Assembly (NCBI RefSeq): GCF_030532195.1 | Contig: NZ_JAUNLP010000007.1 | Coordinates: 62,001-126,000 of the forward strand | From: Corynebacterium sp. | GTDB lineage: Bacteria > Actinomycetota > Actinomycetes > Mycobacteriales > Mycobacteriaceae | Reading direction: 5' to 3' | DNA length: 64,000 nt | Shown here: positions 37,239 to 46,683 of the stretch, piece by piece | Layout of the letters: every line of letters begins with the position of its first letter | How positions within the stretch are numbered: the first letter of the stretch is position 1 | Made by a program: the position numbers and the translations under genes | Notes under the pieces: model-generated | What the model saw: the letters and a program-made list of their open reading frames with translations, nothing else | What the model was told of the DNA's origin: nothing | Databases searched by the model: none

Positions 37239-37462
37239 GGAACCAAACGTTAGGGAGTAGAAATTTACTCCTTATGAAGCGAGTATGAACTCGAAGAAAA
37301 GTTATATTTTCAGTTTGAGCGAACCATCGGTAACGAAACGGTGTAAACCCATACGACAGTTAGCGCCCTTTTGTAACGTAGATACATGTCTTGGGAGGTG
37401 AACTCCTGGGCTGCCTCGTAACTGAGGTAGACGATCTAGAAACGAAAGGCGCTGTCCCTGCT
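37239..37462. promoter_or_regulatory. Divergent phoD/BCCT intergenic region with hairpins
   Basis: In the probable BCCT 5' UTR two small hairpins are visible: GGAG-GTGAA-CTCC (about 37392-37404) and CTGCCTC-GTAACT-GAGGTAG (37411-37431 region). They may modulate transporter expression; no known riboswitch is recognised. Confidence 0.35.
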
Positions 37463-39244
37463 ATGGGATCTACACAAACGCCAGAAGCAAACACGCAAGA
37501 AAGTGGTCCGCGCAGAGCTTTAAAGAAGCTACCGACGGATCCACTGATCTTCCTGACGTCGATAGGCTTCATTGTCGTCTTCGTCGCAGTGACTATCGTG
37601 CTTGGCGACAAAGCCCGCGATGCCTACGCCACGGCCTCCGACTGGGTGACTTCCAACCTGGGATGGCTGTTCATCGGTGGTGTGTCGGCAAGCTTCATCT
37701 TCCTCATTGGTCTATTCGTGTCCCGCTACGGGCGCATCCAGCTGGGTGATGATGACGAAGAACCCGAATACACCATCGCCGAATGGTTCGGCATGCTCTT
37801 CGCCGGCGGTACCGGCTCCATGCTCATGTTCTGGGGTGTCGCAGAGCCACTGAATCACGCCTACAACCCACCATTTGGTGGCGACCCCATGACCCGCGAG
37901 GCACAGAACACCGCGATGGGCTTTACCATCTACCACCTGGGCATTCACATGTGGGTAATCATGGCGTTGCCGGGTTTGGCACTAGGCTACTTCATTTATA
38001 AGCGCCACCTCCCACCACGCGTTTCGTCAATCTTCGCGCCGCTGCTAGGTACACGCATCTACTCATGGCCGGGCAAGCTTATCGACGCCGTCGCCATCAT
38101 CGGCACCGTTGCCGGTATCGCGGTATCGGTGGGTATGGGTGCGATGCAGATTAATGCCGGTGCTGCTCGTGTTCTGGGTACCCCGGAAAACTCCATGGTG
38201 CAGCTGGTGCTCATTGCAATCATCATCGTGATTGCTTCAATCTCTGTGGCTCGTGGTTTGGACAAGGGCATTAAAATCCTGTCCAATGCCAACATCTGGG
38301 CTGCAATGGGTCTGATGGTGTTCGTCCTGCTGATGGGGCCGACCCTGACGTTGCTGCGCCAGACCGTTGATACTGCTGGTATCTACCTGGACTTGTTGCC
38401 GCGCATCATGTTCTGGACGGATTCCTATGATGTCAACCCAGAGTGGAAGCAGGGTGCCTGGACCGTCTTCTACTGGGCGTGGACCATTTGTTGGTCGCCG
38501 TTTGTGGGCATGTTTGTCGCTCGCATCTCTCGTGGCCGCACCGTTCGCCAGTTCATTGCCGGCGTCATTGCGCTGCCGACGATCGTGTCGATTCTGTGGT
38601 TCTCCATCTTCGGCCGTGCGGGCTTTGAGCTGGAAAATGAGCAGCCAGGTATTCTGACTAAGCCTGTTGTCGAGGGTGGCGATCCATCACCGGCACTATT
38701 TATCCTGCTGGAGCAGTACCCACTGACAACGCTGGTCAGTGTCTTCGCGCTGTTGGTAATCATGATCTTCTTTGTCACCTCCATTGACTCCGCGTCGATG
38801 GTGATGGACATGATGTCCACTGGTGAAGAGAACAAGACACCGACTCTCTACCGCGTGCTGTGGGGCATCATGATTGGTGCCGTAGCCGCCTCGCTGCTGC
38901 TGATCTCGGGTGAAACTGCACTGGAAGCGCTGCAATCTGCGGTGATTGTTATTGGTGTGCCTTTCTTCTTCCTCCACTTCATCATGATGTACTCCCTGGT
39001 CAAGGGTATGAGCGATGACCATATGGCCGTGCGCAAACCGGTCACCCGCCAGTGGAGCAAGACCGACACCCCAGAGAAGCTGGAGAAGCATGAGGCCGCA
39101 CCCGCGCCGGGCTATGACGAGGAAGGCAATGAGCTGCCACGCCTGGAGTACACCCACGATGAAGAAGGCCGTCTGGTGATTCAGTCCGATGTCGTGGTGG
39201 AAGGCGATGTTGATTTGGGTGATGAATCCAAGGACGATAAATGA
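37463..39244 (+). CDS. BCCT family transporter (glycine betaine/ectoine/choline type)
   Basis: 593 aa from ATG 37463, about 12 membrane helices. The family signature is ...WTVFYWAWTICWSPFVGMFVARIS...; the glycine-rich substrate stretch is SVGMGAMQINAG, and FGMLFAGGTGSMLMFWGVAEP is also typical. It has a charged C-terminal tail of ~70 residues, which in BetP senses osmotic state. Substrate (betaine, ectoine, choline, carnitine) is not readable; osmoprotection is the likely use. A start upstream at 37391 is in frame but less likely. Confidence 0.92.
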   Translation: MGSTQTPEANTQESGPRRALKKLPTDPLIFLTSIGFIVVFVAVTIVLGDKARDAYATASDWVTSNLGWLFIGGVSASFIFLIGLFVSRYGRIQLGDDDEEPEYTIAEWFGMLFAGGTGSMLMFWGVAEPLNHAYNPPFGGDPMTREAQNTAMGFTIYHLGIHMWVIMALPGLALGYFIYKRHLPPRVSSIFAPLLGTRIYSWPGKLIDAVAIIGTVAGIAVSVGMGAMQINAGAARVLGTPENSMVQLVLIAIIIVIASISVARGLDKGIKILSNANIWAAMGLMVFVLLMGPTLTLLRQTVDTAGIYLDLLPRIMFWTDSYDVNPEWKQGAWTVFYWAWTICWSPFVGMFVARISRGRTVRQFIAGVIALPTIVSILWFSIFGRAGFELENEQPGILTKPVVEGGDPSPALFILLEQYPLTTLVSVFALLVIMIFFVTSIDSASMVMDMMSTGEENKTPTLYRVLWGIMIGAVAASLLLISGETALEALQSAVIVIGVPFFFLHFIMMYSLVKGMSDDHMAVRKPVTRQWSKTDTPEKLEKHEAAPAPGYDEEGNELPRLEYTHDEEGRLVIQSDVVVEGDVDLGDESKDDK

Positions 39245-39429
39245 AATCTAGGCTAGTACTTTGCCTAGTATTTCTATTTGTTTTCGTAATCGTTGGTTTT
39301 CTCGCGCTAACAGTTGTGGCGCTAATCGGAGGCAATATTGGCATTACTGAGCTAGTGCTGCTGATTATTGTTTCGGCACTCGCCGCAGGCGGAGTCACGT
39401 GGACGGTCGGAAACCGTCACCACAAGTAA
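39241..39429 (+). CDS. Small membrane protein coupled to the BCCT transporter
   Basis: 62 aa with two hydrophobic helices (LVLCLVFLFVFVIVGFLALTV and ELVLLIIVSALAAGGVTWTV) and a short basic end. Its ATG overlaps the transporter stop codon (ATGA), so it is made in fixed ratio to the transporter. Small partner peptides are known for some Na+-coupled transporters (for example MetS with MetP); a similar subunit role is inferred here. Confidence 0.8.
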   Translation: MKSRLVLCLVFLFVFVIVGFLALTVVALIGGNIGITELVLLIIVSALAAGGVTWTVGNRHHK

Positions 39430-39441
39430 ACAAATAGAAAA

Positions 39442-39483
39442 CGCTGCCCAGGGAAAACCATAAGCAGTTTCCCTGGGCGGCGT
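39442..39483. terminator. Bidirectional terminator between BCCT unit and glu operon
   Basis: A 15-bp stem (CGCTGCCCAGGGAAA with TTTCCCTGGGCGGCG, one mismatch) with T-rich flanks, especially on the minus strand (TTTTCTATTTG). It lies between convergent genes and can end both transcripts. Confidence 0.88.
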
Positions 39484-39532
39484 CGCTGTACCCGTCGTAA
39501 AGCGGTTGTCGGCGCGGTGCCGAAACTGAGTT

Positions 39533-40471
39533 TTACTCGTAGGTACCGCGCAGATCCTTGTAGTCCTCATCGTGCCAGTCCACGTTGGCCTGGTCCTTGG
39601 TGGTGACACCGACGTCAGGCTGTTGTGGGACCTTTGCAATGATGTTGCGGCGGGCGCGACCGGCGCGGAGCTGGCGCTCAATGCGCTCGGCAAGATTGGC
39701 CAGGCCGAAGTTGATGGCGATGAGGATGATGGCGACGACGATGAGCGATGGGATCATGGCGCCGTAGTACTCGCCAAGCTGGCGACCGGAACGGACGACC
39801 TCGACGTAGCCAATCATGTAGCCCAGTGCGGAGTCCTTCAAAGCGATGACCATCTGCGAGATAATCGCCGGCAGCATAGCGGCGACAGCCTGTGGCAGCA
39901 GAATTGTGACCATCGTCTGGCGGTGGGAGAGACCCAGCGCAATTGCGGCTTCGCGCTGGCCCTTTGGCAGCGATTCAATGCCGGCGCGCAGCGTCTCAGC
40001 GATTACGGAGCCGTTGTACATGGTTAGACCGAACACGACGGCGGCAAAACCGAGGTAGTTCGACGGGAATAGCTGCCAGATGGCGAACACCGAGTAGGCG
40101 AACAGCATCAGCACCAGCACCGGGATAGCGCGGAAGAACTCGACAATCACCGAGCAAATCCAGCGCACCGGTGCGATGGGGTTCAGCCTGCCCACACCCA
40201 GGAGAGCGCCAATCAGCAGTGCCAGAATAATTGACACTGCGGCAGCGACAATGGTGCTGAGCAGGCCCGGCAGAATGTAGGTTGTCCACGTGGTGGACTC
40301 GAGGAAGAAGGACCACTTATTGGCCTCGAACTGGCCCTTATCGGCCAGCTTCCACCCCACCCACGCAAGAATTGCAACTGCGATGGCAGCCACAATCCAT
40401 GTCAGGGTTTGGTTGAAACGACGTGCCTTTGGGCCGGGCGCATCGTAGAGAACTGTTGCACGAGTAGCCAT
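39533..40471 (-). CDS. gluD: Glutamate ABC transporter permease GluD
   Basis: 312 aa inner-membrane permease of the His/Glu/Gln family. The N-terminal helix is followed by the permease domain ([26 protein letters not shown]) and the EAA-type loop [23 protein letters not shown] hydrophilic C-terminal tail of ~50 residues is typical of GluD. Its ATG at 40471 overlaps the gluC stop (TAATG); an upstream GTG/ATG choice at 40489 is possible but less coupled. Confidence 0.93.
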   Translation of the reverse strand: MATRATVLYDAPGPKARRFNQTLTWIVAAIAVAILAWVGWKLADKGQFEANKWSFFLESTTWTTYILPGLLSTIVAAAVSIILALLIGALLGVGRLNPIAPVRWICSVIVEFFRAIPVLVLMLFAYSVFAIWQLFPSNYLGFAAVVFGLTMYNGSVIAETLRAGIESLPKGQREAAIALGLSHRQTMVTILLPQAVAAMLPAIISQMVIALKDSALGYMIGYVEVVRSGRQLGEYYGAMIPSLIVVAIILIAINFGLANLAERIERQLRAGRARRNIIAKVPQQPDVGVTTKDQANVDWHDEDYKDLRGTYE

Positions 40472-41157
40472 TAGCGCTTCACCGCCCAACGCTTACCAGC
40501 CCAGCCGAAGAACAGGCCGGTCGGCAGGGTAAGAATGATGAATCCGACGGCGATAATGCCGAAGATCACCAGGATGTCGCTGGCGTAGTTCTCGGTCATG
40601 GTCTTCATCAGCAGCGAGGCTTCAGCAACGCCAATCACTGAGGCAATGGTGGTGTTTTTCGTCAGCGCAATCAGGGTGTTGCCCAGCGGCACGATCGCGC
40701 CGCGGAAAGCCTGCGGGAAGATGATGTGGCGGAAGCTCTGCCCGAAGCTAAGTCCCAGCGAACGCGCGGCCTCAGCCTGGCCAAACGGCACAGTGTTGAT
40801 GCCGGCACGCAGTGACTCGGCGACAAAGCACGAGGTGTAGGCGACAAACGCCAGCACCGCCAGACGGAAGTTCTGCTTCACAATGAAGGAGTCATTCTCC
40901 GCAGCTAGCAGCAGTCCCAGGTTGTAGTAGAGACCCATCGAGGCCAAAAGCACAATGAGCGTCAGCGGGGTGTTGCGGACGATGTTGATGTACCAGGCCG
41001 ACAGGGTACGCAGGATTCCTACGGGGCTCACGCGCATGGCAGTGAGCAAAATGCCGAAGAGTAGGGAACCGATTGCAGAAGCGACTGTCAACTTAATGGT
41101 CACCCAGAAAGCCGGCAATAGTTGCGGGCCCATTTCTGCCCAGAGTTCGGGATTCAT
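40471..41157 (-). CDS. gluC: Glutamate ABC transporter permease GluC
   Basis: 228 aa permease, with [21 protein letters not shown] and the EAA loop [22 protein letters not shown] that contacts GluA. Pairs with GluD to form the pore. Coupled to gluD. Confidence 0.94.
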   Translation of the reverse strand: MNPELWAEMGPQLLPAFWVTIKLTVASAIGSLLFGILLTAMRVSPVGILRTLSAWYINIVRNTPLTLIVLLASMGLYYNLGLLLAAENDSFIVKQNFRLAVLAFVAYTSCFVAESLRAGINTVPFGQAEAARSLGLSFGQSFRHIIFPQAFRGAIVPLGNTLIALTKNTTIASVIGVAEASLLMKTMTENYASDILVIFGIIAVGFIILTLPTGLFFGWAGKRWAVKR

Positions 41158-41175
41158 AATGCGTTGACCTCCTTC

Positions 41176-42144
41176 CTATTTCTTCTCGACGAACGACAGG
41201 TCACCGATATTCGGCTTGTCGCCGAGTTCAAACTTGTCGCCCAGGTGCTTTTCGACGATCTTTTCAAACTCCCCGGAGTCATAGAGCTCCTCCAGGGCCT
41301 CATTGATTGCCTCACGGCTGGCATCGTCGCCCTTGGGAAGACCGATGCCGTAGTACTCATTAGTCCAGTACGAACCATCTGGATTGCGCAGTTCAACCAC
41401 GCGGAAGTCATCGCCAAAGCGTTCCTTGTAGCGCTGTGCAAAGCCCGCGAGAATGGTTGCGTCAGTGGTCAACGCATCGACCACACCCTGCTTGACACCT
41501 TCCGCGCAGGCGGCGTAGGTATCGAACTCCTGCAACTGCACCTCAGGTAGTGCTTCCTTAACCTTTTGCGCTGGAGTGGAACCGGAAACAGAGCAAAGCC
41601 GAGTGCCCGGGGCGACGTCGTCAAGCCCCTCGATGCCCATGGAACCGCGGACCAACAGCGCCTGGTGCGTGACCAGGTACGGGCCGGCGAAGTCGACGGC
41701 TGCGAGGCGACCGGAGTTGATGGAGTAGGTCGCGGCGATCATGTTGACCTCGCCATTGTTGATCAGCGTCTCACGCTGGGCGGACGGGGTTTCACGCCAC
41801 TCCATCTCAGGTACATCCCAACCGTTCTTATCGGCGATGTACTTGATGACGTAGCGGGAGACGTCGTTGTCGACACCCACGAACTCGCGGTCCGGAGTGC
41901 GCTCACCGAGACCCGGCTGATCGAATTTGGTGCCGAGAGTGACGTGACCTGCCTGAATATCTGCCAGCAGGTTTCGTGGTCCGCTGCTACCGCAGGCGGC
42001 GAGGCTCACCGTCGTGGCAACGGCGATGACAGCAGCCGTCACGCGTTTGCCGATGCGACCGCTGCGGCTGCTGCGGTCGGTGCGACCGCTATAGCCACAG
42101 TGAGCCCCTTTAAGGCGGGCCCCTTTAAACAGTGAAAACTTCAT
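41176..42144 (-). CDS. gluB: Glutamate-binding lipoprotein GluB
   Basis: 322 aa. Lipobox SLAAC with Cys51; the preceding region is unusually long (about 30 charged residues before the hydrophobic core) and its DNA carries a direct repeat of GCCCCTTTAA. The mature part is a family 3 solute-binding protein (TLGTKFDQPGLG, FVGVDNDVSRYVIKYIA, ETLINNGEVNMIAATYS). It captures glutamate outside the membrane. The true start might be internal, but no better start with a ribosome binding site was found. Confidence 0.92.
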   Translation of the reverse strand: MKFSLFKGARLKGAHCGYSGRTDRSSRSGRIGKRVTAAVIAVATTVSLAACGSSGPRNLLADIQAGHVTLGTKFDQPGLGERTPDREFVGVDNDVSRYVIKYIADKNGWDVPEMEWRETPSAQRETLINNGEVNMIAATYSINSGRLAAVDFAGPYLVTHQALLVRGSMGIEGLDDVAPGTRLCSVSGSTPAQKVKEALPEVQLQEFDTYAACAEGVKQGVVDALTTDATILAGFAQRYKERFGDDFRVVELRNPDGSYWTNEYYGIGLPKGDDASREAINEALEELYDSGEFEKIVEKHLGDKFELGDKPNIGDLSFVEKK

Positions 42145-42159
42145 GGTGTCACGCCCCGC

Positions 42160-42915
42160 CTAGTGCCCGACGATCTTCGCCAGGAAGTCCTTGGCGCGAT
42201 CACTCTGCGGGTTGGTGAAGAAGGTCTCTGGGGCAGTGTCTTCGATGATGGCACCGTCGGCCATAAACAGGATGCGGTCAGCCACGCGGCGGGCGAAGCT
42301 CATCTCGTGGGTGACACAGACCATGGTCATGCCGCCCTTGGCCAGGTCGGTCATGACATCGAGGACCTCATTAATCATTTCCGGGTCGAGCGCCGAGGTC
42401 GGCTCGTCGAAAAGCATGACCTTCGGATCCATAGCCAGGGCGCGTGCAATCGCGACGCGCTGCTGCTGACCGCCGGAGAGCTGTGCCGGGTACTTATCGG
42501 CCTGTGCAGCGATGCCGACGCGGTCGAGCAACTTCTCCGCGCGCTCGCGAGCCTCGGCCTTGGGTAGCTTGCGAACCTTGACGGGAGCCAGCGTGACATT
42601 GTCCCGAATGGTCATGTGGCTAAACAGATTAAACTGCTGGAAGACCATGCCCACCTCAGCGCGCAGGCGAGTGAGTTCCTTGCCCTCTTCCGGCAGCAGC
42701 TTGCCGTTAATACGAATTTCACCGCTATCGATGGTTTCGAGGCGGTTAATAGTGCGGCACAGAGTGGACTTACCCGAGCCGGATGGGCCCAGAATGACAA
42801 CGACCTGGCCGGCTGGGATTTCCAGATTGATATCCCGCAGGGCGTGGTAATCGCCGAAGTATTTATTCACCCCGGCGATTGAAATCATGCTCTGTGGTTC
42901 AGAAGATTCAGACAT
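42160..42915 (-). CDS. gluA: Glutamate ABC transporter ATP-binding protein GluA
   Basis: 251 aa ATPase: Walker A GPSGSGKST, Q loop FQQFNLF, signature LSGGQQQ, Walker B VMLFDEPTS, switch VCVTHEM. ATG 42915 is favoured over the frame start at 42945 because a perfect -10 TATAAT (complement at 42923-42928) ends 7 nt before it, giving a leaderless message. First gene of gluABCD. Confidence 0.94.
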   Translation of the reverse strand: MSESSEPQSMISIAGVNKYFGDYHALRDINLEIPAGQVVVILGPSGSGKSTLCRTINRLETIDSGEIRINGKLLPEEGKELTRLRAEVGMVFQQFNLFSHMTIRDNVTLAPVKVRKLPKAEARERAEKLLDRVGIAAQADKYPAQLSGGQQQRVAIARALAMDPKVMLFDEPTSALDPEMINEVLDVMTDLAKGGMTMVCVTHEMSFARRVADRILFMADGAIIEDTAPETFFTNPQSDRAKDFLAKIVGH

Positions 42916-42922
42916 GAACGAA

Positions 42923-42928
42923 ATTATA
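42923..42928 (-). promoter_or_regulatory. gluA -10 element (TATAAT), leaderless
   Basis: The consensus hexamer TATAAT on the minus strand ends 7 nt before the gluA ATG, so transcription should start at or next to the A of the start codon. Confidence 0.75.
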
Positions 42929-43036
42929 GGTGACGCGGGACACATAGTACTTATCGGTGTTTGCCACGCTACATATCCAGGGGCAATTTCAGAGATTATT
43001 GCCGAGGTGAAGGTGTCCCACTAATCTGAATCGAAT

Positions 43037-44329
43037 TTAGCTCTTCATTTCCACATGGTGACGGCGGGCAACCGGCTTGTTGCCGTGGACGAACCAGTAG
43101 AAAACAGCCGACAGAACCACAACAACGGCAAGGCCCGCGTACATCTTGTCGAAGCCCATCGTGGAGGCAATCGAGCCCAGCACAATGGGGCCAAGGCCGA
43201 TACCTGCGTCGACAAGCAGCAGCAGCGTCGAGATCCCGGTGCCGAGCTTGTGTGCTGGTGCAAGGTGTACGGAAATGGTCTGGCAGGCCGGCATTAGCGT
43301 GCCGTAGCCGAGACCGCACAGCGCGCCGGCGGCAATCACGTGCCAGTCCGCGGTGGCGACGGCAAGGACAAGCAGCGAGATGGTGAAGCACACCAGGCCG
43401 ATGGCGATCACCGGATTATCCCCACGGCGATCCTGCAGACGACCCAGGAAGAAACGTGCCGCCATCATGGCGACGGCTTAGGCGATGAAGAAGAAGCTAG
43501 CGCCCTTGGTTAGACCATTGAGCTGCGAGTAGCGGTTCAAAAACGTAATCACGCCCGCATATGCCAGGCCCACCAGCAGCATAAACAGGCCAATCGGCAC
43601 GACGTTCGGGGTCACGATGTCACTGATGGAAAACGCGCGCTTGGTCTCGCTTGACGACGAGTCCTCGGTCGCCTTTTCTTCAAGTTCTTCCTGCACAGGC
43701 TTGGTGGACTGCGGCAGAACCAGTGCCAGCACCAGGCCGACAATTGACAGGCCCAGCGAGGTGCCAAAGAGAATGCCGTATCCAACAGAGCCAATCAGTG
43801 CCAGGCCGAGTGCAGGACCAATCGCTGTGGCCAGCGTAGTGCCCAGGGAAATGTAGCCGGTGCCTTCGGCGCGGCGGGAGGATGGAATGGCCTTTTGTGC
43901 CGTCGCCATCACGGCGGTGGAGGCGAAGGCGTAGGTCAGGCCGTGAATGACGCGGACTGCAATGAGCATTGGCAGGGAAGCGGACCACATGTATGCGGCG
44001 CAGGCAGCGGCAATGACCGCCAGTGAGCCGAGCATAATCTTGCGACCACCGAAGGTGTCGACCAAGTAACCAGAAAACAGGCGAGCGACAGTGGCGCCGA
44101 CGACAAAGGAGCTGGCGGCAAAGCCACCGGCGGCATCCGAAGCGGAAAAGCGCTCGACTGCATAGAGCGCCATGACCGTGATGAGCAGGTAGAACACCAG
44201 GTACATGCTGAAGTTAATCAGCCAGCTGAGGATAAAGGCGCCAGAAAACAGCTTGTCCTGCTTGGGGGCTGCGCCAGAGTTTTCCGCCTTCGTGGAGGAT
44301 TTCTTCTTTGTCGTTGTTTCTGTTGTCAT
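43037..44329 (-). pseudogene. MFS transporter gene interrupted by one in-frame stop
   Basis: A 12-helix MFS exporter read from ATG 44329 (MTTETTTKKKSS, then ILSWLINFSMYLVFYLLI). The frame runs ...GASFFFIA, then TAA (43475-43477), then continues without shift AVAMMAARFFLGRLQDRRG to 43037. The conserved MFS loop motif RFFLGRLQDRRG after helix 8 is beyond the stop. A single base change of a Tyr codon (TAC/TAT) to TAA would explain it. Only about the first 9 helices would be made. Next to a divergent MarR regulator, so it was probably a drug or metabolite exporter. Confidence 0.85.
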
Positions 44330-44521
44330 GCTGAAGTTATGAACTCGCTCTCGATTGGATCGTAGGTCGGGTCTTCGCGGAAGAAAGTCCTGAAAAATCG
44401 ACTTCCTAGAAATTTGTATCATGCAAAAAGGCTGATAGGGGTCGAATCGTAGCAAATCGTTTGTATTGTGCAAAAGATAGCCGCCAAGCCCCACCCAGAC
44501 GGTGACGAGATAGAATTAACA

Positions 44522-44534
44522 GTCAACGGTTGAC
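44522..44534. promoter_or_regulatory. Possible MarR operator in the MFS/marR gap
   Basis: GTCAACGGTTGAC is a perfect 5-3-5 dyad between the two divergent genes and overlaps a consensus TTGACA (44530-44535) that could be the -35 of the marR promoter. Such placement fits autoregulation. Confidence 0.5.
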
Positions 44535-44612
44535 AACGGTTTCAACTGCAGCATCAAAACAGAACTCGCCTACAGAACTCGCTAGACAAGCTAAAAAGGA
44601 TTGACTCGCACC

Positions 44613-45062
44613 GTGCGCAAAGATGATTTAGCAGCGCTCGTATTTGAAAACATGCTTCTCTCCAGGGTCAGCTCGAGCGGATATCGCCCGCATCGCCAAG
44701 ACATCATCCTGGATCGCTCGGCTGCTGCACTTCTCGCACGACTTGAATCACAGCCGGACATGACTGTCGCTGAGCTTTCCGATGCGCTGGGCCTTGATAT
44801 CTCCACGGTGCACCGCCAATTGGCCGCCGCCATGCGGCAGGGGTTGATTGCGAGGGAGTCCGCGCCGTCGTCAAGCGCGAAAGTGCATCATGCGACGGAG
44901 CAGGGACTTCAGCTGCTGTACCGGGAGATCGAAGCGCGCGTGGGCACAGTCGATGAGATTACGCAGTCCTGGCCTGATGAAGAGCTGGCGGAGTTCGTGC
45001 GATTGATGCGCAAGTTCAATGAGGGCGTGGAAGAAATGCGTGGTCAACCATGGCCTAGGTAA
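44613..45062 (+). CDS. MarR family transcriptional regulator
   Basis: 149 aa winged helix-turn-helix regulator: DRSAAALLARLESQPDMTVAELSDALGLDISTVHRQLAAAMRQGLIARE, followed by the dimer helices. GTG 44613 is taken as start; TTG 44601 is alternative and sits too close to AAAAAGGA. Divergent from the broken MFS gene, which it probably controlled. Confidence 0.88.
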   Translation: MRKDDLAALVFENMLLSRVSSSGYRPHRQDIILDRSAAALLARLESQPDMTVAELSDALGLDISTVHRQLAAAMRQGLIARESAPSSSAKVHHATEQGLQLLYREIEARVGTVDEITQSWPDEELAEFVRLMRKFNEGVEEMRGQPWPR

Positions 45063-45096
45063 CCGTGTCCGCGAAGGTCATGGAATACTTGAAGGC

Positions 45097-46527
45097 GTGG
45101 CTGAGAAAAAGAAGATCGCAAACGTCCTTGCAAACCGATACGCCTCTGCAACTCTGGCTGAGTTGTGGAGCCCCGAGTACAAGATCATCCTCGAGCGCAA
45201 GCTGTGGATTGCCGTCTTGAAGGCTCAGGTTGCCCGCGGAATTGAGGTTCCGGAAGGCACGATTGAGGCCTACGAAAAGGTCGTCGACCAGGTTGACCTC
45301 GACTCCATCGCCGCTCGTGAGCGCATTACCCGCCACGATGTGAAGGCCCGCATTGAAGAGTTCTGCGCCCTGGCTGGCACTGAGCACATTCACAAGGGCA
45401 TGACCTCGCGTGACCTGACCGAAAACGTGGAGCAGCTGCAGATCCTGCAGTCGCTGAAGGTCGTGCGCGATAAGGCTGTCGCGGTTGCCGCTCGCACCGC
45501 TGAGAAGGCTGCGGAGTACCAGTCGCTGGTCATGGCTGGTCGTTCCCACAATGTTGCCGCGCAGGCAACCACTCTGGGCAAGCGTTTCGCTTCTGCTGCC
45601 GACGAAATGCTCTTGGGCATTGAGCGCGTGGAAGACCTCATTTCCCGCTACCCGCTGCGCGGCATCAAGGGCCCGATGGGCACCGCGCAGGACATGCTTG
45701 ACCTCCTCGACGGCGACGAGGCCGCACTGGCATCGTTGGAAAAGGAAATCGCAGAAGGCCTCGGCTTCGACCGCGTCTTTGACTCTGTCGGCCAGGTCTA
45801 CCCGCGCACCCTTGACTTCGACGCACTGTCTGCGTTGGTGGAGCTCGGTGCCGGTCCGGCTTCGCTGGCAACCACTATTCGCCTGATGGCCGGCAATGAG
45901 ACCGTCACCGAGGGCTTCAAGGAAGGCCAGGTTGGTTCTTCCGCCATGCCGCACAAGATGAACGCTCGCTCCTGTGAGCGTGTCCACGGCTTCCAGGTCA
46001 TTCTGCGCGGTTACATGACCATGATCTCCGAGTACGCCGGTACTCAGTGGAACGAGGGCGACGTCTCTTGCTCTGTCGTGCGCCGCGTCGCACTGCCGGA
46101 TGCCTTCTTTGCCATGGACGGCATGTTTGAAACCTTCCTCACCGTCCTGTCCGAGTTCGGCGCATTCCCGGCCATGATTGACCGCGAGCTGGAGCGCTAC
46201 CTGCCATTCCTGGCTTCCACCAAGATCCTCATGGCCGCTGTTCGCGCTGGTATGGGCCGCGAGGAAGCACACGAGATCATCAAGGAGCACGCCGTTGCCA
46301 CCGCGCTGGACATGCGCGAAAAGGGCGCGGAGCAGAATCTCACCGAGCGTCTCGCCGCCGACGACCGCTTCCCGCTGGACGCCGCAGGGCTTGCCGACGC
46401 CCTTGCCAACCGCCACGCCTTCATCGGTGCCGCGGAATCCCAGGTGGACCGCGTTGTTGCGCGAGTCCAGGCCGTCGTGGATAAGTACCCAGAGGCCGCA
46501 GCCTACAAGCCGGGCGAGATTCTGTAA
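45097..46527 (+). CDS. purB: Adenylosuccinate lyase
   Basis: Acts twice in purine synthesis (SAICAR to AICAR, and adenylosuccinate to AMP). 476 aa with the fumarase/aspartase superfamily signature GSSAMPHKMNARSCE, RHDVKARIEEF, and HKGMTSRDLTEN. The long frame begins at 45019 inside the marR gene; the family N-terminus (AEKKKIANVLANRYAS) points to GTG 45097, although the ribosome binding site there is very close. Confidence 0.95.
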   Translation: MAEKKKIANVLANRYASATLAELWSPEYKIILERKLWIAVLKAQVARGIEVPEGTIEAYEKVVDQVDLDSIAARERITRHDVKARIEEFCALAGTEHIHKGMTSRDLTENVEQLQILQSLKVVRDKAVAVAARTAEKAAEYQSLVMAGRSHNVAAQATTLGKRFASAADEMLLGIERVEDLISRYPLRGIKGPMGTAQDMLDLLDGDEAALASLEKEIAEGLGFDRVFDSVGQVYPRTLDFDALSALVELGAGPASLATTIRLMAGNETVTEGFKEGQVGSSAMPHKMNARSCERVHGFQVILRGYMTMISEYAGTQWNEGDVSCSVVRRVALPDAFFAMDGMFETFLTVLSEFGAFPAMIDRELERYLPFLASTKILMAAVRAGMGREEAHEIIKEHAVATALDMREKGAEQNLTERLAADDRFPLDAAGLADALANRHAFIGAAESQVDRVVARVQAVVDKYPEAAAYKPGEIL

Positions 46528-46560
46528 CTTCTCGCACCTGGAAACTTCTCGCACTCATTA

Positions 46561-46590
46561 AAAACCCTGTCGCGGATGCGGCAGGGTTTT
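46561..46590 (+). terminator. Intrinsic terminator after purB
   Basis: AAAACCCTGTCGC and GCGGCAGGGTTTT pair over 13 positions (one mismatch) around a GGAT loop, ending in a T run. Confidence 0.92.
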
Positions 46591-46683
46591 CTCAGCTTGT
46601 TGGTGAAAGTGCCCGTGAGCAGCCAGATTAGTCGGTACGATGAGCATTAGGTATCGAAACCTCTTACGCGAAAGGTGCGCGAC

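Noticed and set aside
45055-46554. 499-codon open frame antisense to purB
   Set aside because: A shadow caused by GC-rich codon use; purB on the other strand has all family motifs.
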